From Linyphia triangularis (Eukaryota; Arthropoda; Arachnida; Araneae; Linyphiidae): a stretch of 64,000 nt of DNA. Positions 46,140 to 56,303 of this stretch are shown here, piece by piece. Where the stretch lies: NCBI GenBank assembly GCA_963978545.1, contig OZ021725.1, positions 92,164,305-92,228,304 of the forward strand, written 5' to 3'. The notes under the pieces are model-generated. The model was not told the DNA's origin, did not search any database, and worked only from the letters and a program-made list of their open reading frames with translations. Every line of letters begins with the position of its first letter. Position 1 is the first letter of the stretch. Made by a program: the position numbers and the translations under genes.

Positions 46140-46300
46140 GTTAAGGTTGCGGTGATCCGAGGTTGCACCATATTTTCGTGCAACCTCCTCATCAGTATTT
46201 TTCGTTGATGGAAGTTGCACCAAAAAGTGGTGCAACTGCCTGCCAGCCATGAAATTGCACCAAAATTTGGTTCAACGTTGAACTGAATTTTTTAACAGTG
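46140..46300. repeat. Right subterminal array of element B
   Basis: GGTTGCACCATATTTTCG, TTGCACCAAAAAGTGGTGC and TTGCACCAAAATTTGGTTC occur within 130 bp of the right end, mirroring the left-end array. Confidence 0.8.
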
Positions 46301-46302
46301 TA

Positions 46303-46706
46303 GGCTCCTCATCTGGGTGGAATATAAACTTGCCCAACAACGCTTTTTAATACCAGTGTATGTGTTAATTTTGATCTGCACAGTATTAAAAGAAAGCTGA
46401 ATTTTTAATAAATAGTTAGTGTATATTAAAGAGCTAGTTTTATTCATGTTTCAATGGACGCACTGGTATATAAATAAATTATCAAGGGGAAAATAATTGG
46501 GTGTTTTTTCAATTACCTTTCAAAAAGTTTGAGCTAGCTTAGGGGCTCGTTGACAACTGATGTCAAGCTGTAGGAAATTTTTCAGATTATTGATTCAGCA
46601 GAAGGAAAAGCACTTCATTCTTTCGCAAGCAACTCCACCATCTCATTGCCGAATACTCCAACATGTGATGGAATCCATTTGGTCTTTTAATTAGCCTTTG
46701 GACAAA
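46303..46706. other. Intergenic DNA, nothing recognised
   Basis: No supported feature. Confidence 0.5.
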
Positions 46707-47120
46707 CGCAATGATAAAATATTCTCGGAGGGGTGAGGAGGGTTATGTTATTGTGTTAACGGGGAAATGTGTTTGATTCTTGACAAAGATAGGGGCTCTA
46801 ATATTAAGGGTTTACGTAGCAATTTATTTTTTAGCGAGTGAAGCAATCTTATGCTTGCGCAACGATGAACATTTCAGCAAGCGAAGCGAGCCTGTGCTTG
46901 CCTAGCAATGAATTTTTCAGTGAGCTTCTGCTTGCTTAGCAATGAACCTTTCAGTGAGCGAAGCAAACTGTGTGGAATAATGAAACTTTTAACGAGCGGA
47001 GCGGGCTTGGTTTTGCATAGCAATGAACCTTTCAGCGAGCGAAGAGAGCATGTTAGTCCGCTGAACAGAACATCAGGAATTTTGGAAAGTCCAGAAAAAA
47101 GCAAGGAAGTCAATTAACAC
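46707..47120 (-). repeat. R' repeat copy with internal AGCGAAGC-type tandem units
   Basis: Shares GAATATTCTC, GTTAACGGGGAA and GCAATGAACCTTTCAGTGAG words with the reverse complement of 12.4-12.6 kb. From 46830 to 47050, imperfect ~45-60-bp units built on GCAATGAACCTTTCAGYGAGCGAAG repeat about four times. Open frames on both strands here follow from the repeats. Confidence 0.6.
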
Positions 47121-49788
47121 TATCGCAAAGTCTCGGCCGATAAAGGGGGGTCAGTTGGAACATAGGATAGCGGGTTACTTTCAAAAGCCCGGGGATGCAG
47201 AGAATTTCTAAGTCAAGAAGGTCAGTATGGTATGGAAAGGCAGGAAACTTGAAAGGCGGGCTTACATTCAGTATTCGAAGAGAGGGCGGAATCGAGCCAG
47301 AAGCCAGGCATCGTAAATACTCGAGGGCTTTTCAATTTTAGGTGAGATTTACAAAGGGTGGCGCCGGACTTGACAGTTACTTGACAGCAAACTGGGATTC
47401 AAAATTATTGAGGTCCAGGTGTCTTGGCAGCTGCAGGTAAGGGGCATTTCGGATTTCAATGCGGCTCTAGGAATTCACGTCACAAGGTCAGAGTCCAATC
47501 TCTGACGCTTGTGGATCAGAGGCGGGAGCTCCGTGATGTTATGGTTCACGATTGGCTATAGTTCAAAACCAGTGATTTGGGCCTACTGATTCCAGGACTG
47601 GCTGGACGTGAATTTTGACCCCGCCTTGGTCTTGACGTAAAAAGGGGGACACGAGAGCCGGAGGGAACATTGGGAGTGCTTCTTGAAGTTTTAGAAGTTG
47701 GAGTTAATTAGCGAACGCCGCAAGCACTACACAGTTTGAGTGGGTATTTACATACTAAATTTATTGTTTACTATATTTTAATATTACGTTGTATTTTGGG
47801 GCCCGGGTCCTCATGGGCATACTTAATGTTTATTACATATTTGAGTGTTTACTACTAAAAAATTACAATGAACTATCGTCTATGAAATGACAATTGATAA
47901 CTTTTGTATGTACTCAAATGAAGTTTCACGTTTAAGAATAAATATCATATTTATATGGCACTTGGCCCTCAAAGATCTATAAGGCACGGGTCATCAAAGG
48001 TCACTTACAAGATTAATTCTTACTTCATACTTAACCTTTGTCCACGAGATAACACGGTAATTTTTTTATTATTTTAACTAAAATTTAGTTTTTTTCAATA
48101 AATATTGTTTGCCTTTAAGGTCGGAGCTCGTTAGGGGGCCCCTTAGAGGTTTATCAATATTCACAAGAACCAAAAAGATATTTACTGAGCGTCAAAAGAA
48201 CAACATAAAGTAAAAATCTGAGCAAACATCCATTACACACCATTTATATGGTTAATTAAAAACTTGCTTTAGGCTACAATCTGTTTTTGGTAGTTAAAGG
48301 TTCTCTTGACAACTGTCCCTCGTAGTCTCTCCCTCAACTTGTGGTTTGCGTCCGTTGTACAGTGTACAAAAAAAAAGGTAGTGGTCGTAAATTACGGGCC
48401 CTACTTGGCACAGCGGGCCCCTATCATGTGCACTGTTTTGCCCCCCCCCCCCCCCCCCCCGTCGGCGGCTCTGGTCCCATGGCCACCACTGGGCCGTATA
48501 TAAAGTTTGAACATCGTTCACATTACCTTATGCTAGGCAATTGAAAGTAAAAAGTTTCACTACACTATTTTTATAATGTGTGTGTATGTATTTATGCTGC
48601 TAACTGATGCACCGTACTAGGTACAGAAACCTTAAGTATTCGCAAATGTTAGTTCGCAAAAGAATAGTTTTTCATTAAATAGTCAAATGCCACGTAAGTT
48701 ATGTATGAGTGACAAAATGTGTAGGGCAGCTATCGTGGTTAGAACAGTCTGCTGGAGCCTGTACAAATCAATAGATTTTCATAAAACTTTGTATAAGCAT
48801 ATGTTTTTCAATTACAATAAGGAACCAAATCATTAAAGAATAATTAAAATTTTCAAAAAGATTAAAATACTGTCCACTTTTGATTACTAAGTAAAATATT
48901 AGTTAATATTTGTGTAAAAATATTTAAATTGCAATACCAGTGATTTATAGAAATATTTTTGTATTTAGCTAATATTTGAGTAATCGACTGACATTTATCT
49001 AGAGATAGATTTTTATTTACTTTATTACTCTCGGTATGCAGTCTATTATTACTCAGCAGATTGTAATGAAGATTTTTTTTTAGGTTGAGACCCATTGATG
49101 GGTCGTGAACCAATTTTTTTATACGGGAGTAGTTTTTAAACCTGTGAGTTTTTCATATACTTAAAGTGGAAGTTAGAAGAAATACCAAAATGGGGGGGGG
49201 GGGATTTAATAAGCAGCTGCTGAGCGATTATTTTGTGACACGTCTATCAATACTAAATTGTTTTATCACAGTTCTTACCACTTTGTAACAAAAAAGCAAT
49301 TTAAAAATTACCATTGAATTATACGCTTTTTCAAACCATACAATAAGTGTGCATTACTTTTAAGAGCTGGAGATATTTAATAATTTTAACTAATTTAATT
49401 ATTTTTAGTAATTAAAAATTAAGACATTTAATATTTTTTTTTTTTAATTAAAATTTGAATTAAGTTATTTTATGGGTAATCCAAAGTAATGTTAAAAACA
49501 ATGATGTAGTGAAAAAGTGGGTCGCCATTGTTCACCTTTCTAAAAAGGTGGGTTTTGACCTGTGAAGGTTTTGGAACTGATTTGTAATACATATTTGAAA
49601 AGATAAACTGTAGGATCATTGCAATTTAAGGGGGGGGGGGGGGGATTTTTATTTTTGGGACCCAATCAGTGCCTAATTTCCTTATTGGCTGGCGGAATCA
49701 GATCAGGGCCAACTTAATTTGGATGGGCGACTTTTACCTCATCGAAATTAATTACAATTTTGTTTACACAAATCCGACAACTGTATAA
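47121..49788. other. Intergenic DNA, no gene recognised
   Basis: 47121-48500 is less AT-rich than average and contains several GGGGCCC-type words (47810, 48137, 48409) but no identifiable ends. A C run spans about 48441-48461, a G run 49191-49203 and another G run 49630-49644. 48500-49788 is AT-rich. Confidence 0.45.
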
Positions 49789-49790
49789 TA

Positions 49791-51294
49791 CACTGCGTGA
49801 AAAAAGTAGGACACAGTGTTTTTTATTTATAAAAAAAAATCATGATTTTTTCCGTAACAATTTAATGAGTAACACTTTAAATTACTAATTACAAACATAT
49901 AACTGTATCTGAAAATTGAAACAAAAAAATACAGGTCAAGTACAGCAATAAATCAGTTTTGACTTCATCATACTCTGTGAAAAAAGTAAAAGGACACTTC
50001 TAAATAATGTAAATAAGTCTTATTAATAGGGAATTCTTCCACCATTGGCTTTGATTACTTCAAAAATTCGATTTGGCATCGAATCATATAAAGTTTGAAT
50101 TTATGTTTGGCAGAAATTGTCCCATACATAATTCAAAGTTCTCCGAAGCTCAACTATAGATTCAAACTGCTTGCCTTCCGCCTAAACGCGACGAACAATC
50201 ATTGCCCATATGTTCTCTACAATGTTGAGGTCCGAGCTTTTAGCAGGCCATGGCAAAACCCGAACATTATTTGCTGCAAACCAATTTTTAACGCCATTAG
50301 CTATGTGAATTGATGCTCCGCCCTGTTGAAAAATCCAGTCATTTCCGCCTAGCTCAACGCCGTATTGAAGGAGATCTGAATTCAAGACTTGGATGTAATC
50401 TGTGTGTTTCTGCCTGCCACTCAGGAACACTAGGCTTGTTCTTCTTCCGTACCCGACTGCAAACCAAACCATTAAACTCCCTCCTTCCATCTGTCGGGTA
50501 GAATAAGTCTTTTCTTCAGTACCGAGACAGTGCCAATAGTATTTGTAGCCATCTGGAGCGTCTAAATTAAATCTTTTCTCATCAGAAAATATAACGGAGG
50601 TCCATTCTGACGTCCAGGACATGGGATGGTGCTTCCTTTTTCGGAATACGAAATTTTCGGACTTTTTATGTAGTTGTCGACAGTTCTTCTTGAAACGTGT
50701 GTGATGCCTGTATTATTTTGAGCTTTGGCAATATTTCCATCCGGTTTTTTTTTAGTTCCCGAATGATTTTTCTTTGATCGCGTTGCGTCAGTTTCTTAGG
50801 TCTGCCAGTCTTTTTGGTTCCCTGACTACTAGGATTTCTAATATAGTTTTAAACAGTATTTGGACTAATATGTAGCTGGCGTGCAATCACTCTCATACCT
50901 TTGCCATCGTTTTTGTAGGCATAAATTTGGCCTTTTTCAAACTCACTTAAAGGTTTTCCTTTAGGCATTCTAAAAAGATGAAAACGACGGATTTTCAATA
51001 AAATAGTATGTTTTTCTTAACAAAAACAGTTAAAAAGAATGAAACACCTATATTTGAGGTTTACAATATTCCAAAACAAATTATTTTAGCACGTGTCCTT
51101 TTACTTTTTTCACACACCAAAAATCGTTAAGTACTGTTTTCTTTAATTTTTACGTGTGGTAGATAAAATTTACTCATTTATAAAAAAGAAAAAAATAGCC
51201 AAACTACATAAAAAAAGAAATTTAGATCAAGAGGATCGAAATACAAAGCATAAATTACAAAATATGACAGTCCTTCTACTTTTTTCCAGTAGTG
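49791..51294 (-). mobile_element. Tc1-like transposon with bipartite inverted repeats, 1.5 kb
   Basis: Outer ends CACTGCGTGAAAAAAGTAGG and (read inward) CACTACTGGAAAAAAGTAG are flanked by TA (49789-49790 and 51295-51296). A second, inner pair, TCTGTGAAAAAAGTAAAAGG (49974) and its inverse at about 51095-51116, gives each end two transposase-site repeats, the IR/DR plan known from Tc1 relatives such as Sleeping Beauty. The transposase is on the minus strand. Confidence 0.88.
50182..50968 (-). pseudogene. Tc1-like transposase, catalytic Asp lost
   Basis: The transposase would bind the element ends and cut them with a DDE catalytic domain. The minus-strand start at 50968-50966 begins MPKGKPLSEFEKGQIYAY, a helix-turn-helix with IARQLHISPNTV followed by an in-frame TAA and the GRPKKLT hook motif. 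A frame change follows, and the catalytic region is open from 50622: first Asp in VIFSDEKRFNL, third acidic residue in DLNIVENIWA. The second Asp, normally in QQDNA, is replaced (QQGGASIH), so Gly stands at the catalytic position, 34 residues before the Glu. The enzyme is dead by nonsense codon, frameshift and active-site loss. Confidence 0.9.
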
Positions 51295-51323
51295 TATTAA
51301 CACCCTTTTATTAGCTTCAGACG

Positions 51324-52385
51324 CACTGTAAATGCTGGTGTCTTAAATTTAGACACAAAATGTCTGAAAAATTCATTTCAGACACATTAAGTGACTTAAT
51401 TGGCGTAGCATTGATCCATTTCAGACATAACACGTGTCTGATTCTTTCTGAAATCACATTTAGACACACTTGGTGTCTTAAATGTAGACAGAAAACACCA
51501 TATTAAGACATTTTGGGATTCAGACACCTAACATAATAAGACAACTAACGTCTAAGACACCAAACACGATTTAAGACATCATGTTTGGTGTCGTCGACGT
51601 TTTCATCAGGAATTCATGATGGGGATATTTTTTCCGATTCAATTATACGATTTCAGGCAAAAGAAACACTGTAAATAAACAATGGAATAGATAAACGTGA
51701 TTGCAATATGCAAAATAATTTATTTTAAGAATTTTATTTGTATTTTAAGATTTTTTTTATTTGTATTTTAAGAATATATCACCAAAAGCGACTTAAACTC
51801 TCAAAGGGATGGTCAAAATAAGACATTTGGATTTTAAGACAGGAAGTAATAAAACTTCTGAAATGTACGACTATATAGCGAAACTTCAAAATGTTCTTTA
51901 ACCAATGAAATAAGAGAAGGGCTTTTCGAAGAGCATTTGGCGCATGCGCTGTGTAAAGAATCTTGCTTCATTTAAGCGTAATACTGTTTGTATTTTTCGA
52001 GTCTAGTCTCGTACTCGGCGTTCGTGTAGCGTTCGATTACAAACAAAATGGTTGCTTTCCTTCTTTTTAAGTGGCAGAAATAGACAGTCGGTAGTTCCAA
52101 AAAACAAATACTTTCCTATTTTATCTTTAATGTTAATATCCTTTAATCTTGTGCTTTTGTTTAACTGTGCGTAAGAATTCTTTTGGAAGCGTTCCTTTAT
52201 TAAATCAACATGGAGAATTTCTTGAGATGAAGCAGTTGCCTTACAAGAAACTATTGCGAACCCCTTTTTGAACTATTTAGATTGGCTTTATATTTAATAG
52301 GTCAATGAATTAGTGAAAAATGGGGTACCGTGTTACAGTAAGTGTTATTCAATAATACACTTATTTTCAGTGTTTTTATAATACA
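51324..52385. mobile_element. Element C copy 2, left part
   Basis: Begins CACTGTAAATGCTGGTGTC and matches C1 (14787-15866) nearly base for base, including the whole GTGTCTTAA/TTAAGACA array. It lacks a 21-bp duplication present in C1 around AAAATGGTTG. It stops at 52385, where R1 begins; the remainder resumes at 63154. Confidence 0.88.
51940..51949. promoter_or_regulatory. NRF-1/EWG-like palindrome in C copy 2
   Basis: GCGCATGCGC, conserved with C copy 1, with the same CCAAT sequence upstream. Promoter role inferred. Confidence 0.4.
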
Positions 52386-53439
52386 CTAGCTGAATACCCG
52401 TGCTGCGCTACGAAATTTTACCATTAGCATTTTAGCGATCAAAAGACATTCATGTATTCGACACTTCAGATTTTTGCTCCCATTTCGATCCCGACAAATT
52501 GATTTATCAAAATAGGAACTTTCCTTTGTTGACATTTTTAACAAAATTTATAATTGTGATTAGTATATTGGAAAAAGACATTTGAATATCCCTCGTTTAG
52601 AACGTATAACTCCCTTCGGACCCTTTTTAATTACGTAATCAAAATTGCAATAGTTTATTGTGTTTATGTTTGCTCTTAGTTCTAAATTTCAAAGTAGTAG
52701 CTGTATTGGAATTGAGACATTAAGTTAATCCTCGTATAGTTTCAATGTTGCGTAGACTTTTCATCCCTTAAAAATTCGTTAATCGATTTTGGAATAACTT
52801 ATTTTTTTTTACATTTGCCCTTTTAACATTTGCACCAAATATCAGAATTATGACTACATTGGAACTGGAACATTCGGATATCCCTCGTTTGGCACATTTA
52901 ACCCCTTTTCGACCCCTTAAAGTTGGTTAATCTACACTGTAAAAAATAATAGTTCAACCTTTCACCACTTTTCTGGTTTAATCTAGCGAAGCTGAGAGAT
53001 TTCACCAGAAAAGTGGTTCAATTCAATTCGAGCTACTTTCTCGATAAATGAGTTGCACCAAAATTCCGGTGAAATGTATTGATCCCATCATGCATTGGCG
53101 CGGTTTTGCTGGCAATACAACATGGCCGAAACTTCGCACCCGTAGAACTCTTTTCGTGTTGTTACTGTCGAACAACATATTTCAAATCAAAGGTAAGCTT
53201 TTTTTTATTGCTTACTTTAATAATAGTTTTGTTTGCAAGTTCCATCTGTCTAATTCTACCATTTTACTTAATTTAATAATGTGTAAACAACTAGGCCTAT
53301 TTATCTGAAGCTGACAGTTCTATAGTGCTTTAATATTTGGTAAACAATTGCTTTGAAACTTGAAATATGTATTGTAACTTTAAAAGTTGCATAAGTCATA
53401 ATATGTTTTAGATGTTAATAGTTTAGACGTTAAAGTATT

Positions 53440-53774
53440 CATACCTTTTACAATTTCCAACTTTTAGATATTTTATCGAAACATTTTAGTAATGAATTTT
53501 GAAGCTAAACATATACAAATTGGATCACTTTATTTGTGAATGTTTGCATCGTATAAACAACAGCAGGATCAGTTTCATAATCGGTATTTTTTAAATACGA
53601 TTTAAAATCTTGGGTACTTTTCCATTTCGCGGGGACAGGCGATAATGTCGCCATAAATTATGCAATTGACGCCAAACAGAATATCCCCGCTGGTAACTTT
53701 TTACCGCCACATTTTGAAAACAAGACGCTGCCATTTTTAAAATAAATTAAATTAATAAATATAATCTGCTTGGC
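53440..53774. repeat. 335-bp direct repeat, left copy
   Basis: Matches 55110-55444 over its full length with scattered substitutions. It begins CATACCTTTTACAA and ends CTGCTTGGC. The two copies bracket the integrase remnant. The termini are not TG...CA, so they do not look like LTRs. Confidence 0.88.
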
Positions 53775-53874
53775 GAGATTTGCAGCATTATCAAAAAATT
53801 TTATGTGTATACTGTGCGTTGTCGCAAATAAAGTCTGCTTGGCGACATTTGCGCCTGTGAAATGGAAAAGTACC
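53613..53874. mobile_element. Small TIR element (MITE) with 7-bp TSD
   Basis: GGTACTTTTCCATTTC at the left and its reverse complement at the right, with further CAGGCG and ATGTCGCC pairing, form the termini. AAATCTT flanks it (53605-53611 and 53875-53881). The right direct repeat at 55.1-55.4 kb contains only its left part. Confidence 0.7.
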
Positions 53875-54034
53875 AAATCTTAATGTTTACTCTTGCTAAA
53901 ATTGTCAAATTGTGTGAACCATGTAATATAGTATTAATTTTCCTTACACTTGTTCTATATTTTTTTCAGAAAACAGATCTTATTCATTTGTGGCGACATC
54001 AAATAACAGATAAAACTTCTGTGCACTTGAGTAC

Positions 54035-54110
54035 TCTTTTGCACAGCGGTAACGCATCTGTCTCAAGACACAATGGTCCCTGGTTCGAGCCTCGTCGCCC
54101 TTGAAAGCTT
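54035..54110 (+). repeat. tRNA-like fragment
   Basis: GCACAGCGGTAACGC resembles an A box and CTGGTTCGAGCC a B box, separated by a CTGTCTCAAGACA anticodon-arm-like hairpin. It abuts the integrase remnant. It may be a SINE head or tRNA relic; the acceptor stem does not pair convincingly. Confidence 0.4.
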
Positions 54111-54117
54111 GCTAACG

Positions 54118-55137
54118 CTTTATTGGTGTCTTGACTGTCAACGATCAAAAGTTTCACTACACACTCATAACCCGATTATTCAAATACCAGTTCCTTCACA
54201 GCGATTTCAGCACATTAACATTGATCTGGTTGGACCTCTCCCACCGTCTGAAGGATACAGCTATATCCTCACATGCGTGGACAGATACTCCAGATGGCAT
54301 GAAGCAATACCAATTACAGACATCCAAACCGACACAGTCGCTCGTGCTTTCTTCAACCATTGGATTTCTCGCTTCGTCACTCCTTCTATTGTAACTACTA
54401 ACCAGGGAAGACAATTGCAGTCTACACTCTTCTCTTCTTTATCAGCACTACTTGGTGTCAAGCTCATCCGCACGACCCCATACCACTCAGCAAGCAATGG
54501 AATGATCGAACGTTTTCATCGCTCTTTGAAACAAGCGATAAAATGCCACCGCAATCTCCACTGGACTGAAGCACTACCACTAGTACTCCTTGGACTGCAA
54601 TCAGCAGTCAAACAAGACCTTGGTTGCTCTCCATCAGAGTTAGTGTATGGTTCGACCATCCGACTACCTTCAGAATTCATCTCACCATCTGCGACTCCAG
54701 TCATCGAGACATCTGAATTCCTCCGTCTTCGTACATGTATGCAAAGCCTGTCACCAAAGCCAGCTTCTGCACACATCAAACACATCCCTTTTGTCCACTC
54801 AGCACTCGAAACTTGTTCGCATGTCTTCTTGCTCAGAGACCGCATCAGAAGAGCATTAGATCCACCTTACAATGGACCCTACCGAGTACTGGAACGCAAC
54901 GCCAAAACTTACACCCTCGACATCAACACCAAACGTAGTGTCATCAACATAGATCGCCTCAAACCAGCCTTCTTCATTGCTGATGACTTCTTAGACCCAA
55001 CTACTCCATCACACACAGCAGCCTTTTCACCCTCACCTACTTTATGCGTTCCATCTAGTGCTCCAGACACATCTCCCACCCCTAGTTCCCTAGAACCCCT
55101 CCCACCCCTCATACCTTTTACAACTTCCAACTTTTAG
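54118..55137 (+). pseudogene. LTR-retrotransposon integrase fragment, catalytic Asp replaced
   Basis: An isolated integrase region of a Ty3/gypsy-like Pol. The open frame begins at ATG 54073 in tRNA-like sequence, so the true homology starts around YWCLDCQRSK (the CxxC half of the zinc finger). The core has IDLVGPLPPSEGYSYILT (first Asp), VDRYSRWHEAIPI, VTTNQGRQLQS where Asn stands at the usual second Asp (residue 110 of the frame), and SNGMIERFHR with the Glu 35 residues later. The C-terminal domain (PPYNGPYRVLE, then INIDRLKP) is present, and the last few codons come from the right 335-bp repeat. No RT, protease, gag or LTR accompanies it. It is catalytically dead if the Asn is real, although the frame is open for 354 codons. 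Confidence 0.88.
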
Positions 55138-55444
55138 ACATTTTATCGAAACATTTTAGTAATGAATTTTGAAGCTAAACATATACAAATTGGCTCACTT
55201 TATTTGTGAATGTTTGCATCGTATAAACAACAGCAGGATCAGTTTCATAATCGTTACTTTTTGAATACGATTTAAAATCTTGGGTACTTTTCCATTTCGC
55301 GGGCACAGGCGATAATGTCGCCAGAAATTATGCAATTGACGCCAAACAGAATATCCCCGCTGGTAACGTTTTACCGCCACATTTTGAAAACAAGACGCTA
55401 CCATTTCTAAAATAAATTAAATTAATAAGTATAATCTGCTTGGC
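55110..55444. repeat. 335-bp direct repeat, right copy
   Basis: Second copy of 53440-53774. It contains the left part of the 262-bp MITE only and then breaks to unrelated sequence at CTGCTTGGC. Confidence 0.88.
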
Positions 55445-56120
55445 CAATCTACACCCAAAATTTTTGCGACAAATCATAAAATAAAACACTTAAATAACTG
55501 TGTGCGCGTGCGAACAACAAGAATGCTCTTTATTGGCGGCACTTAAAAACCGCCAAATCTGTAGTTGCAGTGCCGTTAATACGCAAGTACCATTTTAATT
55601 TACATAAAAGTCAATTTAACTTGAAGCTTTTGTAAACTTAATATTTAATACTTCTATATTAAATTACTGGCATGTATTGTCATTTTTTTTTGTCAATAAG
55701 ATAAAATGTGTGCCTGTTTAAAAACATTTACTCTTCCATTAGTCTGATACCAGATAAAAACCACCAAAGTAACAACCTTCAAATCTATAATTCCTAAAAT
55801 AAACCGTTATGACAATATAGGCTTGCTTTCTAGGTACTGATCTATTAGTCGGGTACCAACTAAAAATTGTCAAACTACAATGATAACTCATCCAGACTAA
55901 CAATCTTCCAATAATTTATAACTCCTATAACAAACAGTTATAAAGTTTCTATAGCAACCTTATAACAAACCTTTCACATATAGGCTTGGCGATACATTTA
56001 CGTGTCATTTAAATATGTAAACATTTAAGCTTGACGCCAACTGGTACCTGTCTAATGGAAGAATTCCGTTTCCTATTGTGCATGTGAAATATACTATAGA
56101 AGTAAATTGACTTATACTAC
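55445..56120. other. AT-rich interior of element A, nothing recognised
   Basis: No supported feature. Confidence 0.45.
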
Positions 56121-56130
56121 TACGTAACTA

Positions 56131-56293
56131 GCCTCCCTGATAGCTGTGGGGTTAGAGCTCTGGCCTTGCATGTCAAAGATGTCTGGTTCGAATCCTGGGT
56201 GTTCATTGTCGTTCAGAATACACATTATGCTGTAGATAATTAGCTGCCGTTGTGCATGAAAACAGGTCGTTGAGCTTACAAACCAACCAACTT
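56131..56293 (+). mobile_element. SINE2, full-length
   Basis: Head GCCTCCCTGATAGCTG, A-box-like GGGGTTAGAGCTC, B box TGGTTCGAATCCTG and tail GGTCGTTGAGCTTACAAACC. Imperfect flanking duplication CTACGTAACT (56121-56130) and CTACATAACT (56294-56303). Confidence 0.85.
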
Positions 56294-56303
56294 CTACATA
56301 ACT

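Larger units (their letters stand above)
35437..46300. mobile_element. Element B, CACTG-ended, 10.9 kb with nested insertions
   Basis: The left end CACTGTTAAAAAATTTCG and the right end (read inward) CACTGTTAAAAAATTCAG are inverted repeats. TA flanks both (35435-35436 and 46301-46302). The word TTGCACCAAAATTTGGTGC and its halves recur many times inside both ends in both orientations. The Ty3/gypsy element, a Tc1 pseudogene and at least two inverted-repeat elements lie inside. No transposase of its own was found. CACTG ends, a 2-bp TSD and subterminal repeats point to a CACTA/EnSpm-like (CMC) element; the class is inferred. Confidence 0.72.

Noticed and set aside
35437..46300. Element B considered as a Polinton/Maverick because of its length
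   Set aside because: No DNA polymerase B, packaging ATPase, capsid or matching integrase was seen; the length comes from nested insertions, and the ends are CACTG with a 2-bp TSD.
46874..47117. Overlapping open frames on both strands at the R' copy
   Set aside because: They are mirror images over GCAATGAACCTTTCAG repeats with no conserved protein motif.
47121..48300. Less AT-rich stretch considered as a host gene
   Set aside because: No open frame, splice pattern or recognisable motif supports it.
54073..54117. ATG at 54073 as the true start of the integrase protein
   Set aside because: The first ~15 codons derive from the tRNA-like fragment; integrase homology begins downstream and lacks the rest of Pol.
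53440..55444. 335-bp direct repeats considered as LTRs of a small retrotransposon
   Set aside because: They lack TG...CA ends, a primer-binding site and a polypurine tract, and they contain part of a separate MITE.
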